This document shows, piece after piece, positions 40,469 through 50,177 of a stretch of 64,000 nucleotides of DNA. How positions within the stretch are numbered: position 1 is the first letter of the stretch; the number at the start of each line of letters is the position of its first letter. The DNA is from Muribaculaceae bacterium (lineage in GTDB: Bacteria > Bacteroidota > Bacteroidia > Bacteroidales > Muribaculaceae). The position numbers and the translations under genes were made by a program. The notes beneath the pieces were generated by a model that was given only the letters and a program-made list of their open reading frames with translations, had not been told where the DNA came from and did no database searches. The DNA is taken from NCBI GenBank assembly GCA_014867205.1, contig WGUO01000017.1:1-64000 (forward strand), given 5' to 3'.

Positions 40469-42892
40469 ATGGCAACACCGACTGAACTTAAACCAAAGTC
40501 ATCCGCGCAGAAAAGCCAGAGGTCCGGACTGCGGATCCAGGAGTTCCTATATATGTGCCTCGAGCACTGGCCCTGGTTCATCGTCTCAGTGGTGGTCTGC
40601 ATGGCTTGTGCATACGTATATGTCAAGAAGACTGCCCCAACCTACCGCAAGACAGCCTCGATTCTGATCAAGACCGACTCCCAGGGCCGCTCAGTCTCGT
40701 CAAGCGCGGCCATGTTCGAGGATCTCGGCATAAATCAGGGAAGCTCGTACCTCTACGATGAGATCCAGATTATACAGTCGCCCGACCTGATGCGGGATGT
40801 GGTGCGTCGTCTGAACCTCAACACCACATATACCACAGAGGGCAAGTTCCGTCCTATCGACCTCTACGGCAGCCAGTTGCCGGTCCATGTGGAGTTCCCC
40901 GACCTTGGTGAGGATGACACCGCATCGTTCAAGCTGAACCTGGAGCGCAACGGCGACTTCACCATAAGCGACATGACAGTCCGTGGCAATCTCATAAGCC
41001 ACGCCCCGATCAAGGCCCGTATCGGCAATATGCTGCGCACCCCAATGGGCCGTCTGCTCGTCACTCCAGCCCAGGCCTATACCGGCAACGAGGCTTTCGA
41101 GATGACCGTGTCGCACAACACAGTCAAGGGCACTGCTGCCGGACTTAGCGGCGCGCTCAACATAACCACCGACGAGAAGTCGTGGAACCTGGTCAACATG
41201 ACCGTGACCGACATATCGCCCGAGCGTGCACAGGATGTCCTGGCTCAGCTTATCGCCAGCTATAACGACCGCTGGATGCGCGACAAGCGCACTCTGGCCG
41301 ACAACTCCAGCAAGTTTATCGAGGAGCGCGTGCAACTGCTCCAGAACGAACTCGGGTCGGTCGACAATGACATCTCGTCGTTCAAGAGCGCGAACCTCGT
41401 GCCTGATGTCGATGCGGCTGCCTCGATCTACATGAGTCAGGCCTCGCAGGCAACCATGGCCCTAAAGGATCTCCGCAACCAGGAGTACATGGCCAAGTAT
41501 ATCCGCAACTATCTGCGCAACTCCGAGAACAACAACAAGCTTCTCCCCTCGAGCACCGGCATAGCCAGCGCAAGCCTCTCGGGTCAGATAGCCCAGTACA
41601 ACACTAAGATTCTCGAGCGCAACAGCCTCGTGTCGCAGAGCTCGGTGTCAAACCCGCTGGTCACCGAACTCGACCAGGTGCTGGGCGCAATGCGCGGAGC
41701 GCTGGTGGCCTCGATAGACAATGAACTCGTGGCGCTTGGCGAACAGATCCGCAGCCAGGAGGGCGTCACCGGCAGCGCAACCTCTAAAATTGCCTCCAAC
41801 CCCCAGCAGGCCAAGTATCTGCTCAGCGTGGAGCGACAGCAGAAAGTCAAGGAGTCACTTTACCTCTACCTGCTGCAGAAACGTGAGGAGAACCAGCTCA
41901 ACCAGGCCTTCACCTCCTACAACACGCGCGTCGTGCGCGAGCCTGACGGCTCTAACGCCCCTGTCGCCCCCGCCAGCGGCAACATCATGCTGATCTCTTT
42001 TGTAATCGGACTCGCAATCCCTGCACTCGTCCTGTTTGAAAAGGAGATGACTGTCCACGTGGTCCGCGGCCGCAAGGACATCAAGGACATGCATATCCCA
42101 CTTGCCGGCGAACTGCCGCTGCACAGCCGCAAACAGAAACTGCCGCACGTGAGCCAGGCCAACCGCGACCCCAAGCCTGTTGTCGCAGTCAAGGAGAACA
42201 GCCGAAACTCGATCAACGAGGCATTCCGCGTGCTCCGCACCAACCTCGAGTTCATGTTCGCCAACGACACGACATCCAAAGTGGTGATGCTCACCTCAGC
42301 CAATCCGGGAAGCGGCAAGACTTTCGTGTCCTACAACCTCGCCAAGAGTTTCGCGATTAAGGGAAAGCGGGTCATCGTGCTCGACCTCGACATGCGCCGC
42401 TCGTCGCTCAGCCGTTATCTCGACTCTCCCGACAAGGGCATCTCGGATTATCTGGTCAACCGCATCAATGACATCACCTCGATCATACACACGGTTGACG
42501 GATGCCCCAACATGTCTATTATTCCGGTGGGCACAGTGCCTCCCAATCCCACAGAACTTCTCTTCAGCGAGCGTCTGAAAGCCCTGATGCAGGACCTCAA
42601 GCTTCACTATGACTACGTGTTTATCGACTGCCCGCCGGTCGAGGTCGTGGCTGACTCCTCAATCATCAGCAAGTATGCCGACCACACGCTGTTTGTGATT
42701 CGCGCCGGCGTGCTTGATCTCTCTATGCTCAGTGTAATCGACGAGATGTACAACAAGGGACAATATCCCAACATGTCGCTCGTGCTCAACGGCACCATCA
42801 ACCCCCGAAACAGGTACGCCCGCCGCTATGGCAATCCATACAGCTACGGCTACGGCTACGGCACGGGATACAACTATTCAAGCGACGACTGA
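40469..42892 (+). CDS. Polysaccharide co-polymerase with BY-kinase domain (Wzc-like tyrosine autokinase)
   Basis: Controls chain length and export of polysaccharide. The 807-residue protein has an N-terminal Wzz domain with a membrane segment (about 29-48, WFIVSVVVCMACAYVYV), a large periplasmic coiled-coil region (about 50-505) and a second membrane segment near 510 (IMLISFVIGLAIPALVLF). The cytoplasmic BY-kinase has Walker A ANPGSGKTF, Walker A' VIVLDLDMRRS and Walker B YVFIDCPP. It ends in a tyrosine cluster of alternating Tyr and Gly (YGYGYGTGYNY), the autophosphorylation site. The Wzy-like gene starts 5 bases later. Confidence 0.95.
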   Translation: MATPTELKPKSSAQKSQRSGLRIQEFLYMCLEHWPWFIVSVVVCMACAYVYVKKTAPTYRKTASILIKTDSQGRSVSSSAAMFEDLGINQGSSYLYDEIQIIQSPDLMRDVVRRLNLNTTYTTEGKFRPIDLYGSQLPVHVEFPDLGEDDTASFKLNLERNGDFTISDMTVRGNLISHAPIKARIGNMLRTPMGRLLVTPAQAYTGNEAFEMTVSHNTVKGTAAGLSGALNITTDEKSWNLVNMTVTDISPERAQDVLAQLIASYNDRWMRDKRTLADNSSKFIEERVQLLQNELGSVDNDISSFKSANLVPDVDAAASIYMSQASQATMALKDLRNQEYMAKYIRNYLRNSENNNKLLPSSTGIASASLSGQIAQYNTKILERNSLVSQSSVSNPLVTELDQVLGAMRGALVASIDNELVALGEQIRSQEGVTGSATSKIASNPQQAKYLLSVERQQKVKESLYLYLLQKREENQLNQAFTSYNTRVVREPDGSNAPVAPASGNIMLISFVIGLAIPALVLFEKEMTVHVVRGRKDIKDMHIPLAGELPLHSRKQKLPHVSQANRDPKPVVAVKENSRNSINEAFRVLRTNLEFMFANDTTSKVVMLTSANPGSGKTFVSYNLAKSFAIKGKRVIVLDLDMRRSSLSRYLDSPDKGISDYLVNRINDITSIIHTVDGCPNMSIIPVGTVPPNPTELLFSERLKALMQDLKLHYDYVFIDCPPVEVVADSSIISKYADHTLFVIRAGVLDLSMLSVIDEMYNKGQYPNMSLVLNGTINPRNRYARRYGNPYSYGYGYGTGYNYSSDD

Positions 42893-42897
42893 ACAAT

Positions 42898-44112
42898 ATG
42901 AGTCAGACCGACAAGCCGAACGGCCGTCTGGCCGCCGCGCTCGCAATAACCGCACTGGTGCTGCTCTGCATCAACCCGGGACTAACACAGGGGGAGGACA
43001 ACAAGAACCTCCTCCTGTGTTCGGCTATGTGCCTCTCGCCTCTCGTCATGCTGATGCGGGGGGCGCGTGTCTTCATGCCCCGAATCGACATCCCCCTCGT
43101 CACAGTCTGCATCTGTGTCATCGGAATGCCCTGCATCTTCCACCCGGCCTCGGTGCGCTGGATCACCATGCTCTTCACCTGTGCCTATTGCGTATATTTC
43201 ATGATGCTCGCGCGACTCGTCAGAATGCCCCACTTCACAGAGCATGACGTAACGCGAATCATAGCAGGCATCATCTATGCGTTTGCGGCCGTGCTGGTGC
43301 TTCAGCAGTTCTGCGTGCTGTTCGGGCTGCCGGTGCCGTTCGAGGCGATGAGTTACCAGGGTCTTCCCTGGAAACTGAACTCGCTCACCGCCGAGCCATC
43401 GCATACAGCCGTCACCCTCGGAGCCCTGATGTTCTTCTACACGCTGACCCGGAGGACAGCCGACCCCCATGAGAGTCTCTGGCTCTGCTTCCGACGTCAA
43501 TGGCCGGTATGGATATGTTTCGTATGGGTGATGTTCTCAACAGTCAATGCATCGGCTTATCTCTTGGCACCCCTCTGCCTGATACCATACATCGACCGGC
43601 ATACATGGCCATATGCGCTGCTTGCCGCCGCGGCTGTCGCACTGATTGTGTTCCTGACCCCCGTAGGGCAGTTCAGTCAGATAAAACGGCTCAAGGATAC
43701 CATGGTTGCGACCCTCACGCTCAACCCGGAGAAAATCATAGAGGCAGACGGTAGCGCGGCCTTCAGGATCGTGCCGACCATATATGGCGCGAAGGCCATC
43801 CACCCGACTGAATCCGACTTCTGGACCGGCCACGGCACCGACGCCGACCAGCGCGACATAGAGGAGCGCCCCTATGACAGAGATCACAAGGGATCGGCGG
43901 GAATATTCTCCCTGCTCTACAACTACGGGGCGATATGCGCGCTTGCCTTCTGGGCTGCCATATTCACAACATGCGTCAATACCCGCAAATGGATAACCAT
44001 CATTCCGGCACTGTTCGCCCTGCAACTCTCAGTCGACTTCAACATGCAGCTCTGCTGGATGGTCATGGCCTTCGCCCTCCTCTACAACACTGTCTCCACT
44101 TCCCGACGCTAA
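42898..44112 (+). CDS. Wzy/O-antigen ligase-like membrane protein
   Basis: A 404-residue polytopic membrane protein with about ten hydrophobic segments. The extracytoplasmic loop between them (about 270-335) contains TIYGAKAIHPTESDFWTGHG and DRDHKGSAGIFSLLYNYG, in the position of the large loop of Wzy polymerases and ligases. NSLTAEPSHTAV near residue 163 resembles the EPS-type motif seen in Wzy-like proteins. As the fourth gene behind UpxY, OPX and Wzc-like genes it most likely polymerises the exopolysaccharide. Sequence conservation in this class is low, so the assignment rests on topology and context. Confidence 0.72.
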   Translation: MSQTDKPNGRLAAALAITALVLLCINPGLTQGEDNKNLLLCSAMCLSPLVMLMRGARVFMPRIDIPLVTVCICVIGMPCIFHPASVRWITMLFTCAYCVYFMMLARLVRMPHFTEHDVTRIIAGIIYAFAAVLVLQQFCVLFGLPVPFEAMSYQGLPWKLNSLTAEPSHTAVTLGALMFFYTLTRRTADPHESLWLCFRRQWPVWICFVWVMFSTVNASAYLLAPLCLIPYIDRHTWPYALLAAAAVALIVFLTPVGQFSQIKRLKDTMVATLTLNPEKIIEADGSAAFRIVPTIYGAKAIHPTESDFWTGHGTDADQRDIEERPYDRDHKGSAGIFSLLYNYGAICALAFWAAIFTTCVNTRKWITIIPALFALQLSVDFNMQLCWMVMAFALLYNTVSTSRR

Positions 44113-44329
44113 GTTGGGATGTATGTGATATCAGTGACGGGATAGCCCCTTAATATACTGCTGAAGCCAATGGTGTCCAACTCCATTCCTTAAGAATTCA
44201 TAAAAAGGGCAGGGGGTTGGAAAATTTTTTGTAACTTTGTTGTTTCATAAGGCTACTGTCCGGATGACAGCGTTTGTCGTCCGGGCCGTGTTGTCGCAAC
44301 TACCCCGATTTTAACCCAATAATCTGATT
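44113..44329 (+). promoter_or_regulatory. Intergenic region with variant promoter (44217-44239)
   Basis: -7 TAACTTTG (44232-44239) with TTGGA (44217-44221) 12 bases upstream and a T-rich spacer. The leader of about 85 bases contains a hairpin with GTCCGGATGACA and TGTCGTCCGG-type arms (about 44258-44287). No gene seen here. Confidence 0.55.
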
Positions 44330-47300
44330 ATGAGATTTCGGAAATTAATATACATTCTGCTGTGCCTCATCATATCCGTCGCGGCCTTTGATGCCGCCGA
44401 TGCATATGCGGCTTCCAAAAAGTCTAAGGCACGCACTTCTCAGTCTGCTTCTTCCTCGAAGTCGAAGAAGGGTAAATCAAAAAAAACGAACAGAACCAAG
44501 AGTTCGAAGAAGTCGAAGAAGTCGCGCTCGAAATCTAAAAAATCGAATAGAGGGAAAAAGCGCAGCCGGGGCCGCAATGTGGCCAAGTCTGTCTACAAGG
44601 CTCCCCCCAAGGAGCAGCCTATGAATGACTCTCTGACACTGACCGTAAACCGTCGCCTCATAGAGAGTATCCCGGCTCACCTCAACCCGGGCGGCCTGCG
44701 CGTGAACAGCGTCAAGCCAGACAAGCAGCACAGATACGCCACCGTCGGCCTCAACGAGAACTTCACATACATGCCCGTGACGCGACAGCTTATCGACTCG
44801 CTCTCGCTCGCCGTGAGCAATGCCCTCCCCGATTCTCTTGCCGGCTACCGTGTGTTCCTTAACGTCGGCAACAAGTCACTTGCATACTATATAACTAAAG
44901 TCGACAAACTACCCGAGCAATACCGCACCAATCCACCCTTCGTCAAGGAGGTCCACCCCATGGTCACAGCCACCAAGGGCATGGAGAACGACATCATAGC
45001 ACTCTGGCACTCGCATGGCCGGTATTTCAAGGATGGCTCGTGGCAGTGGCAACGCCCGCTCCTCTTCGAGACCGTCGAGGATATATTCCCGATGGGTTTC
45101 ATACTCCCCTACGTCGTGCCTATGCTTGAGAACGCCGGCGCATACGTCATGCTTCCCCGAGAGCGCGACATAAACCGCAACGAGGTAATCGTCGACAATG
45201 ACACCAACGACGAGGGCCAGATCTTCTCCCAGCCATACTATCGCGAGGTCAACGGAAACTCCAAGTGGGAGACCGGCGAGGGCGAGGGCTTCATCTATGA
45301 CCTGCCCGACTTCCGCGACACGGAGAACCCGTTCGAGAACGGTACATACCGCCAGACAGCCACGCAGCGGGCCGGACGCCCCTCGATCGCGGCATGGTAC
45401 GCCGACATACCCGAGGATGGCGAATACGCCGTATATGTCAGCTACAAGACTCTCCCCAACTCCACAGCCGACGCCCGCTACACCGTGAACTATTCCGGAG
45501 GCTCCAAAGAATTCAGGGTTAACCAGCAGATGGGTGGAGGGACCTGGATTTATCTCGGCACATTCCCCTTCGAGAGCGGATACAGCGATCAGGAACCGGT
45601 GGTCACGCTGACCAACCACACTGATGGTCAGCAGGGCTCAATAGTCACGGCCGACGCAATAAAGATAGGGGGCGGCCTGGGCAATATAGCGCGAAGTCCG
45701 CGCCGTTCCGACATCTATTATGACCCCTCGACTCCCGAGAACCAGCAGACCGCCCGGAACGACGAGGAAGAAGCCGAGGATGAGGAATCAGACGAGGAGA
45801 CCACCGATGACGAGACTATCGTTGAGAACGGTGACGACATCGCCGACCACGCCGAACAGGGTGGCGAGTCGCCGGCCTCCGCACCCGCTGCACCCAAAGG
45901 TCCGGCGCCGAGATTCTCCACATCGGGGATGCCCCGTTTCCTCGAGGGCGCAAGATACTGGCTGCATTGGGCCGGATTCCCCGAGTATGTGTACTCGCCC
46001 TATCACGGCACAAACGACTATAAGGATGACTACACAAGCCGCGGCCACTGGGTGAACTATCTGGCCGGAGGCTCCCGGGTGCTCCCGGGCCGCGAGGGCC
46101 TCAACATCCCCGTCGACGCCGCCTTCGCTCTCCACACCGACGCCGGCAAACGAGACAACGACTCGTTCGTCGGAACTCTCGGAATATACTTCACCCAGAA
46201 CGGAGACTCATATAGGGACGGCACACCGCGCATCAACTCGCGCATGCTCACTGACATGATCATGCAGCAGATCACCAACGATATTCGCCGCGAGCACGAG
46301 CCGTCGTGGACACGCCGCTCCATGTGGGACAAGTCATACGTCGAGGCCCGCGTGCCCGAGGTGCCCACAACCCTCATCGAGCTCATGAGCCACCAGAACT
46401 ATGCCGACATGACCTACGGTCTTGACCCCAACTTCCGCTTCACCGTGGGCCGCGCGATCTACAAGGGACTGGCGAAATTCATGGCCGAGCGCAAGGGCCG
46501 CAAGCTCGTCATACAGCCCCTCCCCGCCCACGACTTCACAATCAAGCGGACCAGGAGCAAGCAATACCGTCTGAGCTGGAAACCCACCACCGACCCTCTG
46601 GAGCCTACCGCCGAACCCGACCGATACATAATCATGGAGCGCTCGGGCGATGACCTCGGCTTCCACAAGATCGGAGAGACCAAGTCTACCCACTTCGACA
46701 TCAAGGTCACCGACCATGACATACACAGTTTCTATGTAATAGCCGCCAACGATGGCGGCAAGGCATTCCCGTCGGAGACGCTCGCGCTGCGCGAGGGTAC
46801 CACCGACGCCAAGCCGGCCCTGATCATAAACGGCTTCACGCGTGTCAGCGCGCCCGGCCACTACGCCACCTCGACCACTGCAGGCTTTGACTCCGAGTCA
46901 GACTTCGGGGTCCCATATATCCGAGACATCTCGTTCGCAGGCCACCAGACGGAGTTCCGCCGCTCGGCCGGCAACAGTTTCGGCCACAGCGGCCAGGGAT
47001 ACGTCACCCAGGTGATAGCCGGCAACACATTCGACTTCCCGGCACTGCACGGCGCCGCGATGGCTGCCAATGGCCTCGGATTCGTATCGACCTCGGTTGC
47101 CGCAGTAGAGAAAGGTGAGGTCAAGCTGGCTGACTATCCTGTCGTAGACCTCATACTCGGCAAGCAGAAGAGCACGCTCATAGGCAACGGCAAAAAGGGT
47201 GTGCAGTTCCGCACATTCCCTGCAGCCCTGCAGAAGGAACTGCGCCACTATGTCGACAAGGGGGGTGACCTCATCGTCAGCGGCGAGTACATCGTGTCAG

Positions 47301-47668
47301 ACCTCTATGACACTCGATCGACACAGTCTGACCGCGACTTCGCCACAGAGATGCTCGGTGCAGAGACTCCTGAGAGCGACGACATGAAGTCAGGCCGTCT
47401 GCGCGACACCAACGGCAAGGTGATCAACTACTCCGCCACACTCAACAAGGACCGATACATAGTCGAGAAACCGGATGTTCTCGTTCCGTCGGGCGAGGTG
47501 CGGACCACCGAGTTCCTGACATTCAGCGACTCGGGACGCCGAGCCGGACATCTGGTGGACCGCGGCAGAGGCCGAGTGGCTGTGATGACCGTTCCGTTCG
47601 AGTCTCTGACCGACGGCGCCCAGCGCACCGGACTGATGAAGAAGATACTCTCTCTGCTCAAGAATTAA
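44330..47668 (+). CDS. Large exported protein with split amidase-type and golvesin-like domains
   Basis: A 1112-residue envelope protein, annotated in relatives as xanthan lyase or N-acetylmuramoyl-L-alanine amidase (from memory). After a signal peptide (to about 28) comes a 60-residue Ser/Lys/Arg tract, likely to bind nucleic acid, teichoic-like or cell-wall polyanions. An amidase_3-like fold follows, apparently in two parts: ALWHSHGRYF (about 225) and ALHTDAGKRDNDSF (about 600) with TTLIELMSHQNYAD (about 683). Between them lies a golvesin-like beta domain (about 300-450) and an acidic linker (EEEAEDEESDEETTDDETIV). An Fn3-like domain (about 740-830) and a C-terminal alpha/beta domain (about 850-1112) complete it. 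Probable role: peptidoglycan cleavage; the domain reading is partly inference. Confidence 0.75.
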   Translation: MRFRKLIYILLCLIISVAAFDAADAYAASKKSKARTSQSASSSKSKKGKSKKTNRTKSSKKSKKSRSKSKKSNRGKKRSRGRNVAKSVYKAPPKEQPMNDSLTLTVNRRLIESIPAHLNPGGLRVNSVKPDKQHRYATVGLNENFTYMPVTRQLIDSLSLAVSNALPDSLAGYRVFLNVGNKSLAYYITKVDKLPEQYRTNPPFVKEVHPMVTATKGMENDIIALWHSHGRYFKDGSWQWQRPLLFETVEDIFPMGFILPYVVPMLENAGAYVMLPRERDINRNEVIVDNDTNDEGQIFSQPYYREVNGNSKWETGEGEGFIYDLPDFRDTENPFENGTYRQTATQRAGRPSIAAWYADIPEDGEYAVYVSYKTLPNSTADARYTVNYSGGSKEFRVNQQMGGGTWIYLGTFPFESGYSDQEPVVTLTNHTDGQQGSIVTADAIKIGGGLGNIARSPRRSDIYYDPSTPENQQTARNDEEEAEDEESDEETTDDETIVENGDDIADHAEQGGESPASAPAAPKGPAPRFSTSGMPRFLEGARYWLHWAGFPEYVYSPYHGTNDYKDDYTSRGHWVNYLAGGSRVLPGREGLNIPVDAAFALHTDAGKRDNDSFVGTLGIYFTQNGDSYRDGTPRINSRMLTDMIMQQITNDIRREHEPSWTRRSMWDKSYVEARVPEVPTTLIELMSHQNYADMTYGLDPNFRFTVGRAIYKGLAKFMAERKGRKLVIQPLPAHDFTIKRTRSKQYRLSWKPTTDPLEPTAEPDRYIIMERSGDDLGFHKIGETKSTHFDIKVTDHDIHSFYVIAANDGGKAFPSETLALREGTTDAKPALIINGFTRVSAPGHYATSTTAGFDSESDFGVPYIRDISFAGHQTEFRRSAGNSFGHSGQGYVTQVIAGNTFDFPALHGAAMAANGLGFVSTSVAAVEKGEVKLADYPVVDLILGKQKSTLIGNGKKGVQFRTFPAALQKELRHYVDKGGDLIVSGEYIVSDLYDTRSTQSDRDFATEMLGAETPESDDMKSGRLRDTNGKVINYSATLNKDRYIVEKPDVLVPSGEVRTTEFLTFSDSGRRAGHLVDRGRGRVAVMTVPFESLTDGAQRTGLMKKILSLLKN

Positions 47669-47737
47669 AAAAGCAACAACATCCGTGCGTGCCTCACCAT
47701 CGGCGACGCATGCGCGAAGCGAACATACAACCTGTAA

Positions 47738-49198
47738 ATGGACATCATACGATTCACAAACATCAACGCCCTGCGCGAGGAGATATTCCGCTCGCCACTC
47801 GAGCAGTTCGTGCTCGTGCAGATTGATGACAAGAAAATCGAGCTCGACTCCCACTGCATCCACCGTCTGACGGAAATGGCCTCTGACGTCGACTCGACTC
47901 TGACCTACTGCTATTACCGCGACCGGTTGCCCGACGGCAGTCTCGTCGACCATCCGGTGATCGACTATCAGCCCGGCTCGGTGCGCGACGACTTCGACTT
48001 CGGGTCGCTCGTGCTTCTCAACGCGGCCGACGTGCTGGCCGCCAGCGAGGACCTGTCCGAGGAGTCCTCGATGCTCGACGGCGGCTGGTACGCACTGCGC
48101 CTGCGCGTCACCATGGGCAAGATGATTGCCATGATTCCGGAGTATCTCTACACTGCTGAGAAGGTCGACCTGCGGGCCAGCGGCAAGAAGCAGCATGATT
48201 ATGTCGACCCACGCAACCGCACATACCAGCAGCAGATGGAGGAGGTGCTCGTGGAGCACCTGCGCGAGATTGACGCCACCGTCGACACGACACGCCGTGA
48301 ACAGGTGGCGTATGACGCTGAGGACTTCCCGGTCGAGGCCTCGGTGATAATACCCGTGCGCAACCGCGTCCGCACCATAATTGACGCCGTCACCTCCGCC
48401 CTCAGTCAGAAAGCCAACTTTGACTTTAACGTGATTGTCGTCGACAACGACTCGACCGACGGCACCCGCGAGCTTCTCGAGGCCGTGACCGACCCGAGGC
48501 TCGTGCTGATAGGGGTATCGGCCGACGAGCGACTCGGCATCGGAGGATGCTGGAACCGCGCACTGCTTGACCCGCGCTGCGGCCGATTCGCCGTACAGCT
48601 TGACTCCGACGACCTATACAACTCACCAAGCGTTCTGCAGACCATTGTCAACAAATTCCGCTCGGGCAACCACGCCATGGTGATTGGCAGCTACACGCTC
48701 GTCAACTTCAATGGCGAGACAATCCCGCCGGGTCTGATCAGCCACGACGAATGGACCGACGAGAACGGTCCAAACAATGCGCTCCGCATCAACGGGCTGG
48801 GGGCTCCCCGCGCCTTCTTCACCCCGGTGGCACGCCGCTTCCTCTTCCCCAACGTAAGTTATGGCGAGGACTACGCCATGGCCCTGCGCATCTGCCGCGA
48901 CTACTCGATAGGCCGCATCTACCGCTCGCTTTACCTCTGCCGCCGCTGGGAGGGCAATTCCGACGCCGAACTCTCACAGGAACGCATCAACGCCAACAAC
49001 AGCTACAAGGACTGCGTGCGCTCGTTCGAGCTGATGGCCCGTGTCAAGCAGAATTATGACTCAATGGGCGGCGACCGCGGAGGATGGTTCTTCCCCGGAA
49101 CCTCAATCTCCCCCTGGTCGCTCATCAACGGCAACAGCCGGGAGGATGACGAAGAGGGTTTCGAAGATGATTATGATGACGAAGACGACGAGGATTGA
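47738..49198 (+). CDS. Glycosyltransferase family 2 protein with acidic tail
   Basis: A 486-residue cytoplasmic glycosyltransferase. The GT-A domain begins near residue 201 with ASVIIPVRNRVRTIIDAV, has VIVVDNDSTDGTREL and the metal-binding DXD-type LDSDDLYN (about 290), and an acceptor-side motif GYGEDY-like NVSYGEDYAMALRI. The first 200 residues look like a second, degenerate GT-A-like domain (DSTLTYCYYRD, VLLNAADVLA). The C-terminus is a run of acidic residues (EDDEEGFEDDYDDEDDED). It follows the amidase-type gene by 69 bases and precedes the DUF4922 gene by 15. Donor and acceptor are not predictable. Confidence 0.85.
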   Translation: MDIIRFTNINALREEIFRSPLEQFVLVQIDDKKIELDSHCIHRLTEMASDVDSTLTYCYYRDRLPDGSLVDHPVIDYQPGSVRDDFDFGSLVLLNAADVLAASEDLSEESSMLDGGWYALRLRVTMGKMIAMIPEYLYTAEKVDLRASGKKQHDYVDPRNRTYQQQMEEVLVEHLREIDATVDTTRREQVAYDAEDFPVEASVIIPVRNRVRTIIDAVTSALSQKANFDFNVIVVDNDSTDGTRELLEAVTDPRLVLIGVSADERLGIGGCWNRALLDPRCGRFAVQLDSDDLYNSPSVLQTIVNKFRSGNHAMVIGSYTLVNFNGETIPPGLISHDEWTDENGPNNALRINGLGAPRAFFTPVARRFLFPNVSYGEDYAMALRICRDYSIGRIYRSLYLCRRWEGNSDAELSQERINANNSYKDCVRSFELMARVKQNYDSMGGDRGGWFFPGTSISPWSLINGNSREDDEEGFEDDYDDEDDED

Positions 49199-49213
49199 TA
49201 AGGACGTTTATTC

Positions 49214-50161
49214 ATGCAACCGACAAGACTGACCTCTGAACACATCAATACACTGATCGAGCAGCAACTTGAGGCATGGCCCGAGGCTCGCGAGAATTTC
49301 TCCCGCATCAAGGATACCTCCCGGCGCGTCTTCAGGCTCGGCGCGCTCAACTGCGGAGCGCAGCTCAATCCGGCGCGTATTAAGAGCACAGGCGCAAGCA
49401 TCGACAGCAAGTCAATAGAGGCTCGCCCTTGCTTTCTCTGCAAGTCCAACCGCCCCGAGCCGCAGATCACAGTCGAGTGGATGCCGGGCTGGCACCTGCT
49501 GGTCAACCCCTACCCGATTCTTCCGGTACACTTCACCGTGGCCGCTACCGACCACAAGCCCCAGGACCGGATTCCCCTCGACATGGCCGCGATGGCCGAG
49601 GCTGCCCCCGACCTTGTGTTCTTCTTCAACGGTGCCAGGGCCGGTGCCTCCGCACCCGACCATATGCACGTACAGGCTGTCCTCAAATCGGAACTTCCCC
49701 TCATGCGTCTCGTGGAGAGATATCATCCGGCCTCGCATTCCGGATTCATGAGTTCCGAGCAATATGGCGTCGAACTCCCCTTCCATTTCGTCAGCGCTGT
49801 TGTCACACCCGATGCCGGGGGTATGAAGGCTCTGGCCCGGATACCCGGTTCATTCGGCATTGACGCAACCACCGGACAGCCCGACCGCGGTCTGGTAAAC
49901 GCCTTCTTCTGGATCGGCGACAACGGACTGCTCCGCATCGCGATTGTACCCAGACGTGCCCACAGGCCTGCCTGCTATGATGCCGGGGAGAGTGACAGGC
50001 TCATCATCAGTCCGGGGGCGATCGACATGACAGGAATCATAGTGACGCCACGTCCTCAGGACTTCCTCCGCCTCTCGGCCGAGAAGATAAGTCAGATATA
50101 CTCCGAGGTAGCGTTCAGCGACGCTCTTCCCGGTGCAATCAGAGACTATTTCAACGTATAA
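49214..50161 (+). CDS. DUF4922 protein, GalT/Ap4A phosphorylase-like nucleotidyl transferase fold
   Basis: A 315-residue cytoplasmic protein of the DUF4922 family. It contains CFLCKSNRP (a possible zinc-binding pair of Cys), a mid strand WMPGWHLLVNPYPILPVHFT and the catalytic-type triad His150-x-His152-x-Gln154 in DHMHVQAV. The last resembles the HxHxQ active site of GalT, Ap4A phosphorylase and GDP-L-galactose phosphorylase. A nucleotide-sugar phosphorylase or nucleotidyltransferase activity is therefore likely (inference). Its neighbours are the GT2 gene and a SpoIID gene, 16 bases downstream, which points to a cell-wall glycan substrate. Confidence 0.82.
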   Translation: MQPTRLTSEHINTLIEQQLEAWPEARENFSRIKDTSRRVFRLGALNCGAQLNPARIKSTGASIDSKSIEARPCFLCKSNRPEPQITVEWMPGWHLLVNPYPILPVHFTVAATDHKPQDRIPLDMAAMAEAAPDLVFFFNGARAGASAPDHMHVQAVLKSELPLMRLVERYHPASHSGFMSSEQYGVELPFHFVSAVVTPDAGGMKALARIPGSFGIDATTGQPDRGLVNAFFWIGDNGLLRIAIVPRRAHRPACYDAGESDRLIISPGAIDMTGIIVTPRPQDFLRLSAEKISQIYSEVAFSDALPGAIRDYFNV

Positions 50162-50177
50162 CGGCAATAATGCTCCA

